Of a stretch of DNA of 64,000 nucleotides, positions 44,088 through 55,082 are shown piece after piece (positions within the stretch are counted from its first letter, which is position 1; each line of letters starts with the position of its first letter). Source of the DNA: Eutreptiella sp. 'Long Island Sound 2002' (lineage: Eukaryota; Euglenozoa; Euglenophyceae; Eutreptiales; Eutreptiaceae); assembly GCA_964036045.1 (NCBI GenBank), contig OZ038383.1, positions 7,518,430 through 7,582,429 of the forward strand. Direction: 5' to 3'. A program made the position numbers and the translations under genes. Under the pieces are notes generated by a model. It had not been told where the DNA came from. It searched no databases and was given only the letters and a program-made list of their open reading frames with translations.

Positions 44088-45423
44088 GCTAGTGCAACAC
44101 ACCCCGTGCCTGTCATGCAAACCGAGCATGTGCAACAATTCAAAGTGTGTTATTCTCGTACTCAGAAGTTCTTTACCGTTCCTTTGGATCCTCAATAAAA
44201 TTTGTGTTGGATGAAACACATTGGCACCGCATCAACGCGAAAGTCGCTTCACACGTGTTCTCTTTGCTTGCGTCAGTGGAGGGTACCACTGTTTGCCTTG
44301 AGATACCCTTGCAATCTCCCCCCCCCCCCCCCCCGGGACACCGTCACTTGGTGACCGTCTCCCCCCCCACCCGGGAGACCGTCGCGCGCTACCCCGGGAC
44401 TTTGCAAGGGGGGGGGGGTACCATGTCACGGACGCCATACCAACTGCTTCATTTCCTTTTCGGGGGGGGGGGGCGGGGGGGCGGTCATTTCTTTTCTTTT
44501 GTTTCGTATTTTTGTTGTGCGCTAAGGAGCGCCCTGAGGGAGCGCCCAAAACAACTGCTCAACAACCGTCGGACACCATCCAACTGCCTTCGGGTACCCT
44601 CCCACCGCCGTCCGCCACCGCCCAACTGCCATCGGTTGCCACCCAAATATGATTGAGCGTATTGTCACCCAAGTTCTGTTATTGAAACTGGGAGTGCGCT
44701 GTCACGAGAGCGGGAGGGGGCGGCCAGGCCCGGTCCATGGCACTGACCCTTCCCCTCGAGCGAATATCAGGACCAGCCCCACCGACAATTTGTCCCCCAT
44801 GGCTCATCGCCATCGGTGCACTGCGGCGATGAGTTTGAGTCATACATGTGGAGATATCGCCTGGAAGAGTGTGGGTGAGTCCGAGGGGGGGCAAGGGGGA
44901 CAGTCCCAGCCAGTTCAGGCCCCCCCCTGTGCACTGTGCACTGGGAGCATGTTCGTTGCGTCATAACGCGGTCAGTTACAGGCATCAGGGTAACCCATGA
45001 CCTATTTCAAACACCCAACAAACGACTTGGGTGGCTGAGACTACGCACCCCATTTGATACAGATTTGGACTGGTTTGGCAGATTCAGGGTGTGCCATTTT
45101 GCAAGGGTGAATGGGCTGTGTGGAGTGGTCCGTGTGTGTTCCTTGGTTTGGGGTGGGTTTGCGCAGTGGGAATGGCACATGTGACGTGAACAGGGCACCG
45201 ACTTTTGCCATCCCTCGTCCGGTCCGAAGCCCAGCCACCAGGCGTTAACACCTCCTCCTGCCAGCCCGAGCACTGAACAGTTTTCATGCCAGAAACAGCG
45301 TCCGGACATCGTCTGCCATTGACTTCAGACCACCGGTTGTGCTCATTGCTCTGCCGGGGCAAGGAATGTTGGGGGATTTCTTGTGTCTCGTCCATGGGCC
45401 ATTACATTAACCCCCCCCCCCTC

Positions 45424-45577
45424 TTGTCCAACGAACGCCTTGTCCAACGAACACTCCTGTTCGGACCGTATTTTTTTGGGACCTGAATGACTTAGGCACC
45501 CCGTTACACTAGTTAGTTGATTAGGTACCGAACGGCGTGTCCAACGAACACTCCTCTTCAGACCGTTTTTTTTTTTT
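45424..45577 (+). repeat. Direct repeat TGTCCAACGAACACTCC plus T run
   Basis: TGTCCAACGAACACTCCT(G/C)TTC(G/A)GACCGT followed by T7 or T12 occurs at about 45438 and 45539, with a partial unit before the first. Related to the CTTGTCCAA motif seen further downstream. Confidence 0.75.
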
Positions 45578-45814
45578 AGGACTTCATTGCTCGCTGGACA
45601 CAGGGGGTGGTGGTGGTTTGTGTTCCCAGAGAGGTGTTGTATGTGCTATGTGGGACGAGTTGTGGGGGCTGTAGGACATAAATTCAGGCATGTGGGACGA
45701 CTTTGGATGCATCTTAGATTGCACTGAGGCATGCCGGACGAAAAATGAGGCAGGTCGGGATGCTGGGGAGAGTGTTCTCAAGGAATATTTGCGCACGGCT
45801 ATGGTGGGGGGAGG

Positions 45815-45920
45815 GGGCACAAGTGTACTGGTCATGACCATCCCCTGGTCGCGGCGGTTTTCAGCCTGAAAACACTGTCCAACAACGACCTGCTGTTCAA
45901 GTGGTGAAACATTGCTTAGA
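45815..45920 (+). repeat. Short dispersed repeat, copy 1
   Basis: GTCATGACCATCCCCTGG, then TTTTCAGCCTGAAAACACTG, TCCA, CGACCTGCTGTTC and AAACATTG are matched at 59530-59630 by the same words with substitutions. Confidence 0.65.
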
Positions 45921-46808
45921 AGTTGCACCGGGGATGACAACGCCAAGCCGTCCCAGGCACTAGGGTGTCGAGGCACTGAGGACCCCGCCCAAGTATTCTA
46001 CCGTCCCCCCCACACGCCGCCCACACCTCTCTGAAGGGAGGCACAGGGTATCAGCACGCAGAACCGACACATTGCAATTTTATTGTGTGTGGGACTTTCA
46101 GAATTTGGGAGACAGCTGAGGCAGATCATTGTTGGCCTCAAGTGCATCAGTGAATGGAGTTATGGCCCCGCCGCATAGGGACACTGCCATTAGGCATACA
46201 AGTCAAAGGAACAATGGAAGAATTTTCCTGCCCATTTCCAGCCCTCCTCCCCCTCCACATACCCCCTGCCATATCTCCCCTTATCCTGAATCAGGGCCAA
46301 GGAACAACACCCGCCTCACACCCCAAGTCTGTGCTGCGTGCTGATGAGGGTGCGATCGATTGCCCCCGGGTCAGAAGTAAGTAGTTAGCACGCATTTGGC
46401 GGCAGCGGGGGGGGGGGGGGGGGCTGCAGCACCAGCTGGGCCTGTAGGCCAACTGTGGTCAGGTGCTCCACAAGGTGGTAGATGGGCTTGCTCTGCGCAA
46501 GAAGTGCGGGGCGTCCGAACCTGAGGTGCTCCGGTTCTGTGCTCAGCATCTGCTTGGGCTGTTTTTGAATGAGTGAATGAGAGGTGGTCAAGGGTTGTTA
46601 TCTTGGGGTGGATCATGGGACGGACTCATAAAAAATGAGCAGCAAAGCCAAAAGCACAACAAGCAAAGCACAGGTGGTGCCGTATTTAATGAAAACAGGG
46701 GGTCTACCCCTCTCAAAGAAATGGTTTACACTAAATGGGGAGCACGTAGCATGAGGCAGCAAGCACGCTAATGTTCTAGACCCATGCCACATGTAGGGGG
46801 TGTTGCCT

Positions 46809-46852
46809 GAACCGTGCGCGCACCGTGCACGCACCGTGCGCGCACCGTGCGT
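46809..46852 (+). repeat. 11-bp CCGTGCGCGCA array, locus 1
   Basis: Four units alternating CCGTGCGCGCA and CCGTGCACGCA, ending about 30 bp before the small ORF at 46886. Confidence 0.9.
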
Positions 46853-46885
46853 CCTTTTGCGTATTCTATGTCCACCAGATCCACA

Positions 46886-47221
46886 ATGCCTGAATCTGAG
46901 CTGCCCTGGCTTGTCGCCGGACTGCCTGTGTACTACCACCGCTCCAACGGGGATAGGGTGTCGGCCACTGTCGTTGACCCTTCTCCAAGAGGTGGGCGTC
47001 GCGTCTCTATTCGGTACGAATTGGGTGGTGAAGAGGTCTTGTACGAGCATGCACCCGAGGAGCGGTTGGAGTTTGCAATTGTGACTGCTGAGAGCCCCGA
47101 TTCCCCCCAACCTGTGCACCATGAGGCGCCGATGGACGCTTTGCTGGAGCCCCAATTACCTGAAGTGGAAACTAAAGCCCCTAGAATTGATGATCATGAG
47201 CCAGAATGCTGTGGCGGATGA
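46886..47221 (+). CDS. Hypothetical protein with Tudor-like beta segment
   Basis: An ATG at 46886 (or 46868) opens a 111-residue frame ending TGA. It starts MPESELPWLVAGLPVYYHRS, then SATVVDPSPRGGRRVSIRYE, EVLYEHAPEERLEF, and an acidic tail ending HEPECCGG. The alternation of GxPVYYHxxNGDxVxATVV and VSIRYE strands resembles Tudor/Agenet-like small barrels. Related but broken segments sit near 59214 and 59928, so it is probably part of a repeated element rather than a single-copy gene. Function unknown. Confidence 0.45.
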   Translation: MPESELPWLVAGLPVYYHRSNGDRVSATVVDPSPRGGRRVSIRYELGGEEVLYEHAPEERLEFAIVTAESPDSPQPVHHEAPMDALLEPQLPEVETKAPRIDDHEPECCGG

Positions 47222-47294
47222 AATTGAAATTCCCGTAACCCAACCAGTGTTGTCGCTTGTGTTGTCGCCTGTGCATGGTTTGTAACGGAGGTGC

Positions 47295-47490
47295 GTGCAA
47301 GGTGCAGAAATTGGGAGCCTGGAACCTGTGACAAGCATCAGATTCAAAAAAAAAATTCCCGGTACGCCAATAGGGGCTGCTGGGTGCAGAAAATAGGACC
47401 CTGGAACCTGTGACAAGCATCAGACTAAAAATTGAAGAATCCTGGTATGCCAGTATGGACTGCAAGGTGCAGAAATCAGGACCCTGGGTG
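47295..47490 (+). repeat. ~84-bp repeat family, locus 2 (over two units)
   Basis: Units carry GCAAGGTGCAGAAAT, CCTGGAACCTGTGACAAGCA, TCAGACTAAAAATTG and TCCTGGTATGCCAGTA. Same family as locus 1, diverged. Confidence 0.85.
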
Positions 47491-47549
47491 TGTTTCTATG
47501 GGGGCCATTCAACGGGGTACAAGTTGGGCAACCATCCCAAAAACATTGA

Positions 47550-47602
47550 ACCGTGCGCGCACCGTGCACGCACCGTGCGCGCACCGTGCGCGCACCGTGC
47601 GA
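47550..47602 (+). repeat. 11-bp CCGTGCGCGCA array, locus 2
   Basis: Same orientation and same order of variants as locus 1, with one more unit. Both begin after TGAAC or TTGAAC. The pair flanks the small ORF and the ~84-bp repeats. Confidence 0.9.
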
Positions 47603-48929
47603 CAACGCCCCCGTAGTCGGTCTTCACAATCATCTGCACGATTGCTTCGATGAAGCAGTGCGGTGCTTTGCCATGTGGCCGTAATTGAACACCCCCAAAA
47701 CTTATGCAGCATCGGGGATCCCAGTAATCCACTGGTAACCATCCCCCCCCCCCCCCCCGGTGTCCTTCCCCACCCCTTGTCCTTCCCGGGGGGTAGGTCA
47801 AAGCACAATGACAAATGAAAGCAAGTGTTGCGACAACATGAACATCAGGGGCTAGCAGGTCTTTGGGAACCCACTTGCCTTCGGGAATGTTGCTTGTGAA
47901 ATACAACTTGTCCCCAAAACAGACAAAATCCCTGTGTCAGAATTCATATCACTATAATCTTCGGTGGTGGGAGCATCAAGAAATTATTCTGCACAAGTCC
48001 AGCTTGAGACATCACTTTCTGCCCCACCATCGGCATCCCTTGCACCCCTTGGATCATCTGAATCACCACCAGAGGAGTGACCATCGGTACCATTGGATGC
48101 CAAGTCCGAGCTATTGCCATCGGGGTTGGGTTCAGAAAGCCATTACGCTCAGAAGTGATGCGGTGATATGCATCACCACGCTCTGAGTAGCCAACAACCT
48201 GTGCCAAAGCAGGTGCCCCTGTAGAGTGTATATCAAACTTGTCCCGGGGGTAGGCATGGTTGCACTGTCAGGTTCCATTTCAGAGAAGATGATTCAAAGT
48301 GTCCTGCCAAAGTACATGGGATACAACTGGTAGTGCCTAACAACACACTGACTCGCAAGACCACACACTGGCCCGTAACGACATTTTGGGGTCACAAGTC
48401 ACCAACGTTTCTTATGCTTTGGGATTTCGTTTTCTGCCGCAATTTCTGTGCCATACAGGGTGCGTGTACGGTGGTAGTACGGTTCCGCGGGGTTGGGGGG
48501 GGTCGTCTTCCCTTTGGGGGGAAGGACATGGGGGGCAGGTTACAAAATGAGAAGAGGAAAGGCTGGTTCCCTTTCCAGAATTGGGATGGGTCTACAACTT
48601 CTTGAATCTTTTTGCCCTGTGTCCAATGCCATGGGGGCGCTCCATGCACATTCCACGCAACCAGTTGGCCTGTACATGGCCTGGAGAGCCCCAACAGGGG
48701 GGGGGGGGGGGTCTGGAAAAGGGGGCTCTTGCAACACCCCCCACCCACCCTCCTGGAGCTATTTTCCCCCAGACCCGGGTGTGTTTGTGTGTGGCCATTG
48801 CTGCCACAGTGACCTCCAGAGGTCTGTGCAGCACAAGTCCTGCCCCCAGGATCCCCTGTTTCAAACCCCTGGTGGCGGGTCTCTTCGGGCACAAGGATGT
48901 GGTACAATGACGCAAAACTGCTACTGATG

Positions 48930-49241
48930 GTCAACGACCGATACTGGAGGCTGAGCGCAGGCACTGCCAAGCTACTTGACCTGCACCATCAACAAGCGAC
49001 CTACATGTGGCAGCAGCAGACACACCTGACTGCCATGGCACAGTACTACCAAGACGCCTGCAAACACAAGACAACACAATACTGGCAAACAACCCGACCA
49101 GCCCGACAGACGATATACCTGATACGGAAGCGGCCGCGGGAGCACTGGGACCCCACCTTGTGGGAAGTCCCGTTACAACCGCTACCGAAACGCCACAAAA
49201 CGCACTGGGACCCAAATGAGTGGGAAGTACCACTGACATGA
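48930..49241 (+). CDS. Hypothetical small protein with duplicated HWDP..WEVPL motif
   Basis: An ATG at 48930 gives a 103-residue frame (open back to 48897). It is rich in Q, H, Y and W (HHQQATYMWQQQTHL). Its C-terminus repeats a unit: REHWDPTLWEVPLQPLPKR, then KTHWDPNEWEVPLT and TGA. No known domain recognised. The in-frame repeat and residue choice make it more protein-like than most ORFs here, but no homologue or promoter is evident. Confidence 0.35.
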   Translation, partial: VNDRYWRLSAGTAKLLDLHHQQATYMWQQQTHLTAMAQYYQDACKHKTTQYWQTTRPARQTIYLIRKRPREHWDPTLWEVPLQPLPKRHKTHWDPNEWEVPLT

Positions 49242-49694
49242 CAACACCAACCTCAATGGGAAACCATGGGGGCACAGTCACGAGCTGCAGCCCGTATGCA
49301 TACCCTGGCTTCGCCGAAATCTGTATCTTACTTCGAACTTGGTCCACTGTGGCCCCTGGCACTTATGAACTGGCCTTTTTGATCAAAAAAAAAAAATGGT
49401 GGCGGGTCTCTTCGGGCCGACCACCCCTGGAGCCTCATTCCTGCCATTTTCCCATTCATGCCGCACTCCCGCTGAGAAGCATAAGGCTGAGACTTGGAGC
49501 CTTTCTGTGGCACTCTCACCAGCAATGGAACGTCCCAAGGGAACCCCTTTTCTCGCCGCCCCTCCCTCTAATTTGGGTGTGCGGGGCCCAGACCCCAGCA
49601 CTGGCCCTCACCTTCACCCCAGCCCTCCTCCTGTCGTTTGGTCAAGGGAGCCACTGCCTCCTGCACTCCAAAGGCCGTTTTTTGAAATCTCCCC
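49242..49694. other. Upstream region of the histidine kinase gene
   Basis: Contains an A13 run at 49385-49397. TGCCGCAG at 49696-49703 could serve as a 3' splice site, so earlier exons of the kinase are possible. No promoter element recognised. Confidence 0.35.
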
Positions 49695-51923
49695 ATGCCG
49701 CAGCAGAGCCCCACTGCCCTGATGCCGTCCGCCGTCATGCGCGGGTCCCGATTCGACGCCGCAGAAGAGGCGGCCTTCCGAGCGCGGCACATCAGCCCGA
49801 GGACCTGCTTCATGGAGCACACTCTGGTGGCGCTCATGTACGCGCTCTTCGCCGGGACCGCCCTGCCCTCGGTGCTGCTCCTGACGGTCCCCTTCCTCGT
49901 CGTGCTGTGGTCCCTGGTCCTTCTGCGCTGGTGGAGACGCGCGTCCCCGTACGCCCCGCAGGTCTCCTGCCTCCTGTTCATCGTCGGGGTCGCCATGCAG
50001 CTGGCGGGCTTGCACTGGCAGGTCCCTCTGCAGGCCCTCAACGGCGCTCGGCAGATCGCCAGCGCCGAGACCGCGTGGCCGTGCGTCGTCCTCACGGCGA
50101 TGCACCTGCAGTTCCCCGCGCTCTACCCGTACGGCGCCCTCCTGCTCGCCGCCCACCTGGTCCCGCCGGCGGCGTTCGCGGTGGCCATCGCCCTGTCCCC
50201 GGACGTGCAGCACAGCGGCTGCATTCTGATGGCCCTGGGCCTGTGCGTCGCGTCGTCGTTGTGGCAGAACGTCCACCGGACGCTCGGCGCGCGGCGGGAG
50301 TTCATGGCGCAGCGGGGGACGGTCCGGGTCAGTCCCGAGCCGCGGGTGGCCGAGCTGGCGGTGGACGCGTGCCAGGCCGCGGACCGGCTGCTCAACCACC
50401 ACCTGAAGAACGCCATGATCGACGCGCTGACGCTGATCGAGTCGTTCCTGCAGCACCCGTCAGGCCCCCAGCAAGTCCTGCTGACGGAGGCCCAGGGCCA
50501 CCTGCGGCGCGGCACGGAATGGTGCGGCCACCGGCTCCTCCTCCTCCAGATCGTCGCCGCCGAGTACGTGCCCCGGCCGTGCGTCGTCAACCTCCGCTGC
50601 CTCGTCGACAAGTTGACGCTCGGCAGCGGCGTCGGCGTGGGCTCCGTCTGCGACCACTCGGTGCTGCTGGACGCCGCCCTCTGCGGCCTCGTGCTCGAGG
50701 GCGCGCTGCGAAACGCCCGCTGCCACGGCCATCCCGCCGCCCCCGACGTGCGCCTCTCGTCCGCGTTGGAGACCCCGGACCACGCCCTCGACCCGCGCCG
50801 GCGCCTCGTGTTCCGCGTGACCAACCGGGCGGACCCCGCAAAGCCCGTGCCGGGGGGGCTCGTGGCGATGGGCCGTGCGGCGTTGGAGGCCCGAACCGAC
50901 GTCCTCCGCGACGGCTCCGACGGCCTCGGGCTCCGGCACGTCCTCATGGCCGCGGATTTGATGGGGATGACCGTGTCGCTGACGCAGGACGACGAGACCG
51001 TGACGTTCGAGGCGGCCGTGGACGCGGTGGTCGTGGGGGCCGAGTGGGACAAGGCCGACGACTCGGACACGCAGGAGGTCCCGTCGGGGCTCACGATCTG
51101 CTGCATCGACGACAGTGCGGTGGCCCGCCGCCTCGTGTCCACGCGGTGCTCCGGCCACTTCCCGGACAGCGCCGTCGAGACGTTCGGCGAGACGCTGGAG
51201 GACGTGCGGGCCTTTGTGGACGCCGCGCTGGCGCGGGCGGACATCGTGATCCTGGACCAGAATCTGGAGTACGAGGCCGTGACGGTCACGGGGACGTCCC
51301 TTGTGGACGAGCTGCTGGCCCAGAACTTCCAGGGGCTCGTCTGCATGCGGTCCGCCAACAACACGGAGGCGGACGTGGCGCTCTACCTCCACCACGGGGC
51401 CCACTGCGCCATCGACAAGGAGACCCCCTGCAAAGAGATGCTCGCGCAGATCACCACCGCGTACCGCCGGCACAGCGAACGGATCGACGGCCTGGGCCTC
51501 AGCCTGTCTTGCCTGGAGACCCAGGCCTCCCCGGACCACGGGGGACTGGATGACTTGACCACCGCTGTCAAGCCCTCGGCATCGCGTCTTACCGTCCGAG
51601 AATCGTCGGAGAGCCACTCCCACTCGACCCACTCCATCGACCTGCACAGTGACCTGCACCTCAGCCACCCACACATTCCCTCCTTCAATGCCGTCGCCCC
51701 CGGTGAGCCCTGCTTCTACGCGCGGTCTACCACTCTTCCGAACATCCGCGCCAGTGCCAGTGGCAGCTTTCGTTCCCAAAACGTTGTCGTACCTCACCTC
51801 TACCCAAATCCCCCTATTCCCCGCAACTGCCCGACCATCCGCGCCAGTGCCAGTGGCAGCTTTCGTTCCCAAAACGTTGTCGTACCTCACCTCTACCCAA
51901 ATCCCCCTATTCCCCGCATCTAA
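49695..51923 (+). CDS. Membrane hybrid histidine kinase with receiver domain
   Basis: A two-component signalling protein: the kinase core autophosphorylates a histidine and passes the phosphate to the attached receiver. The open frame is 742 residues. Hydrophobic membrane segments lie at about 42-78, 90-106, 128-168 and 174-190. The dimerisation box is LLNHHLKNAM (H235 or H236), the ATPase N-box is LEGALRNA (N340), and the late glycine motif is DGLGL (409-413); I do not see a normal DxGxG box between them. The receiver spans about 465-595 with acidic pair D472-D473, phospho-acceptor D521 (VILDQNLE), S553 and K575. The start could be M1, M10 or M15. A GTGAGC donor at 51703 and a TTTTGCAG acceptor ending 51936 would splice out the repeated tail and end the protein after ten more residues at a TGA (51969-51971). 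Ligand and pathway unknown. Confidence 0.85.
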   Translation: MPQQSPTALMPSAVMRGSRFDAAEEAAFRARHISPRTCFMEHTLVALMYALFAGTALPSVLLLTVPFLVVLWSLVLLRWWRRASPYAPQVSCLLFIVGVAMQLAGLHWQVPLQALNGARQIASAETAWPCVVLTAMHLQFPALYPYGALLLAAHLVPPAAFAVAIALSPDVQHSGCILMALGLCVASSLWQNVHRTLGARREFMAQRGTVRVSPEPRVAELAVDACQAADRLLNHHLKNAMIDALTLIESFLQHPSGPQQVLLTEAQGHLRRGTEWCGHRLLLLQIVAAEYVPRPCVVNLRCLVDKLTLGSGVGVGSVCDHSVLLDAALCGLVLEGALRNARCHGHPAAPDVRLSSALETPDHALDPRRRLVFRVTNRADPAKPVPGGLVAMGRAALEARTDVLRDGSDGLGLRHVLMAADLMGMTVSLTQDDETVTFEAAVDAVVVGAEWDKADDSDTQEVPSGLTICCIDDSAVARRLVSTRCSGHFPDSAVETFGETLEDVRAFVDAALARADIVILDQNLEYEAVTVTGTSLVDELLAQNFQGLVCMRSANNTEADVALYLHHGAHCAIDKETPCKEMLAQITTAYRRHSERIDGLGLSLSCLETQASPDHGGLDDLTTAVKPSASRLTVRESSESHSHSTHSIDLHSDLHLSHPHIPSFNAVAPGEPCFYARSTTLPNIRASASGSFRSQNVVVPHLYPNPPIPRNCPTIRASASGSFRSQNVVVPHLYPNPPIPRI
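51744..51917 (+). repeat. 93-bp direct duplication at the kinase 3' end
   Basis: Two copies, 93 bp apart, start ATCCGCGCCAGTGCCAGTGG and look identical over about 81 bp. In the unspliced frame they encode two copies of a 31-residue unit (IRASASGSFRSQNVVVPHLY...). The sequence is pyrimidine-rich and may instead be intronic. Confidence 0.9.
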
Positions 51924-52329
51924 ACCTCTTTTGCAGGTGCGGTGCGTCTACAGCCATGTTCCATCTGTTGACCAGAAAGTTGCTGCTGGCCAACCGCCCA
52001 GTGCTGTCGGTTGACCACATCCATCCGAAACCCGCCGCTGTCTGTACGCGCCAGCCTTCGTGCAGAAAGGCGTGAGGGTAATACAGGGGATCCTGATACG
52101 GTCTGCGCTGCGGTATATGCAGGGGGCATTCGTTGCAGGATGCGGATGACTGCTTGAAATTCGGCTCTATTGTTAGTTTGTGGCGAATGCACTGGCAGAA
52201 AATGCGACTCCTCCCACTCGCCAGGCAGGATACATCCTGATTCCAGTACAGACCTCGCTTCGAGGGCCTGTTGAGAGAGTGCTTCTTCTTTGCGCTTGTT
52301 CCCTTTGTTTCTTAATCTGATGGTCAGTA

Positions 52330-53300
52330 CTATCATGAACATATCATGTCGAGATCTGGCCTGGGTGGAGAGACCCTGTTTGATGAAGATGATAAAACTG
52401 TTGAAATGTGTCGCTCCACCCAGCCATTGGCTGCCAGCTCAACAGGAAGGGGATTGTTCGTGACCATATGGAAAGGAACAAATCTGGATCTAGAGGTACA
52501 CTTTGGAATTTCGATGCATTCCTTAGGGACCAATGGGCAGCCCTCTGTAGGAGTGTTCTTTGTGATGATGAGGGTCCAAACAGTAATCAATGACATCTCT
52601 GGCTAAACTGTGAAACCTACAATGGTGTGGAGCATGGTCAATTGTTTCCACGGTGGCACAGATGGGGCACCATGGATGACGAGTCCAATTGCGTAATCTG
52701 TCACCTACCTTTAACTTGGTCCATAGGGGCTGGAACATGAACTCCGTGACGATGGGGGGCAACTTCGCCCTCCAAACCGCATTCCAACTGTTTGATGACT
52801 GTCTATGAGGCACGTTATGGCACAGGAGCCATCTTTTTAAGGGAAGCAGATTTGCCCCAATCACCTACCCAGAGGGAAGTGAGGGACCTTTTCTACCAGT
52901 GAGGGTAATTGCTGGAATCGAGTCATCGAGGTCTGATAAACAGAGCGCCAGGTGGATCCTATTTGAGAAAGCAGCTTGTGCAGCAAATTTGGGAAAGGCC
53001 CACACGGGCTACCCAAAGGACCAGCAGAACCACGTTGTGAGACAGAGCTGAGGGACCATCCGTAGGACTGCACGTGCATGATTGTGCATAATATTTCCAG
53101 GCTGTCCATTCGCCTGGCCTTTGATAGTGACCATAGTTCCTGATCCATGTTGCTGTGATATCCCCAGATGTTGAACGTTCATTCAGTCTGGCAGGGTACA
53201 TGGATCGCAAGTACCGCCGTTCACTCCCAGACAATACATGGCGTGCAACAATTATGCTGATGTGCAATGGTAATATATGGAGGGATACTATGGTGATATA
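52330..53300 (-). pseudogene. Remnant of a LINE C-terminal region (RT zinc-binding type)
   Basis: The minus strand at 52864-52600 encodes WNAVWRAKLPPIVTEFMFQ, PLWTKLKVGDRLRNW, then CPICATVETIDHAPHHC, the layout of the zinc-binding region that follows the RT in many LINEs (a W..LPP start, then CxxC, ETIDH and HC). Upstream pieces at 53267-52960 (ARLNERSTSGDITATWIRNY) look like the RT thumb. The frame shifts several times, so it is dead. It is of a different kind from the elements at 32-38 kb. Confidence 0.6.
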
Positions 53301-53322
53301 TTGATATATTGATATATTGAGG
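53290..53322 (+). repeat. GATATATT decamer repeat
   Basis: GATATATT plus GA is repeated about three times. Confidence 0.85.
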
Positions 53323-53949
53323 GGCGCTTCTGAACAGACTGCGCATGAGTGACTGCTGCAAATTTTGCTGTATTGTCTGTTTTTGAGGGATCATACTCCC
53401 GGGATTCGTTTGCAATCTCCTTGTGTCTGTGTCGAATGTGTGTGCATCATGCATAACTGTGCATTGCATAATCCTAGGCCCCTGCGTGCATAATGTTCCC
53501 CCCACTGGTATATGGCATTCGTTTGCTTTTTGTTGTCATGGCCCACAGCCATCCTCACCTCAACTGACGGCTTTGGGTAGTCATCCACAGGCGATTGAGA
53601 AATTGCGGTGGCTGATCAACCAGAATCTTGACCTTGCGACCTTTCTGAGTGTTCCTTTGGTACAGGGCATTGGTGAGGGCAAGGCATTGCGATGGTATGT
53701 GGTACAGGAGGGTAGGCAAATGGCTCCAATACATGTGACAGGTGTACCAGGAGTGGGTCCATGAAGTTGGCTATGCGTACCATTTGGTAGGCATACGACA
53801 AGAGCTGATTATGAAGAATCTACAGAGACACAACGGGTGAATGAAACGTTCGCCCGTGTCCAATGTAGACCTCGGGGTGCGCCTACTACAGCTCATTGAT
53901 GACTTTACCCTCACACTGAGGTGGGTCAAAGTTCCCAGTCACACGGTCA

Positions 53950-54560
53950 TTTGTTTGAAAGAATTCGGAGCGGCGTGCTACTGTGTGGTGCACTAGACTG
54001 GGCTGGACACCCGCACCGACTGCCGGACAGGTTGCTGCCTGCATGTGGCTGGAGAGCTGAGCAGTTTCAGTTCTTCAGAATGAAGCGCTTTTGGCAACGA
54101 AAGTGCCCGGAGAGAACGCTCCGATCCACATCCCCCTCCCCCTCCCCTTACGCAACCACTGCATTGCGCAATGACCAGGCCACTGGAGGCACGGCGATTT
54201 GTGGCGTGCTACATTTTTCCCCATGGAATGGCATGTTTGTGATCATGAGCACCGGCTCTGGAAAGTGATATGCATGTGAGACAAATTGTCACACACCACA
54301 ACATGTGATTTGGACGCTGTTTTGGGGCTTATGGAATGCAACGTGTGGTACAGGGTACGAAATTGGTGCTGAGAAGTTGGTGCAGATGCAACAAGACGTG
54401 GTTGTACTTTTTGTTGTGTGCCCTCAAACCCTCCCACCTCCCTCCCTAGCAAGCACAACAAGTGATATGTCATTGATGGAGTCCTAACAGGCTCTTCCAT
54501 ATTAGAGCTACCGCTGTGGCACAGCGCCATTTTTTGCAACTCAGACAATTTGATTTATTA
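53950..54560 (+). repeat. Dispersed ~0.5-kb repeat, copy 1
   Basis: Shares with 56190-56720: CTGTGTGGTGCACTAGACTG, GCACCGACTGC, an ACATCCCCCTCCCC-like block, GCAATGACCA, a T run plus CCATGGAA, GTGAGCACC or ATGAGCACC, and GGAATGCAACGTGTGGT, in the same order. Diverged. Confidence 0.65.
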
Positions 54561-54844
54561 TCCGCGAAAGTCAACCCCGCACCGAAACCCCCACCTTCTG
54601 GAAGGTGGCTGCCACCTGCCCCCATCAAATGAGTGTTTTGTTGCATGTGCCAAACCTTTGCTTGTGTACCACCATCTCCGCTTCAAACCCCCTGAGGATG
54701 GTCTACACGTGTATCACGCAAGTTCCGGCGCGTAAGCAACGCCCTTGTCCAAGCAACACTAGGCATTGGTTCTGTCAATTTCTGGTCATTTCACGTTGCT
54801 TGGACAAGGAACGGGGGGTTAGCTTTGTGCAGGCTGCAGGAAAG

Positions 54845-54950
54845 GTCAATATGGGTGTCAAAGTGTTGGTGTAGCTGTCATCCCATGTGCTCTTGTGTCC
54901 TGGGGTATATGCTGGCCTGTTGGACACCCTTTTGCAGTCATGAAGGGGAA
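54845..54950 (+). repeat. TGTAGC..CCATGTGCTCTTG repeat, copy 1
   Basis: GGTGTCAAAGTGTTGGTGTAG, then CCATGTGCTCTTGTG, TATGCTGG and GTCATGAA. Also found at 59107-59202, and as an inverted short match near 60285-60330. Confidence 0.65.
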
Positions 54951-55082
54951 GGGTTGGTTTATGTCTGCAATGTGCGTTTCATGGAATGTGCCGCGCAGCA
55001 ACACGGGCTTGTCCAACCACGGCACCCCGTGTTTCCGCGCTTTTGCCCCCTATACCAGAACCTGGTCCGTGTTAAACCCCTC

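Larger units (their letters stand above)
40936..46808. other. Intergenic region downstream of listerin, repeats only
   Basis: No gene I can name. Plus-strand frames at 41125-41658 and 41253-41579 (one has a GKNRLRKSFKTSGVLC segment with later CFQC) and 42102-42368 are protein-like but unrecognised. A perfect GGTTCGAACC B-box core is at 41621-41630 without a foldable tRNA around it. G and C runs are frequent (43387, 43830, 44320, 44462). Confidence 0.45.
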
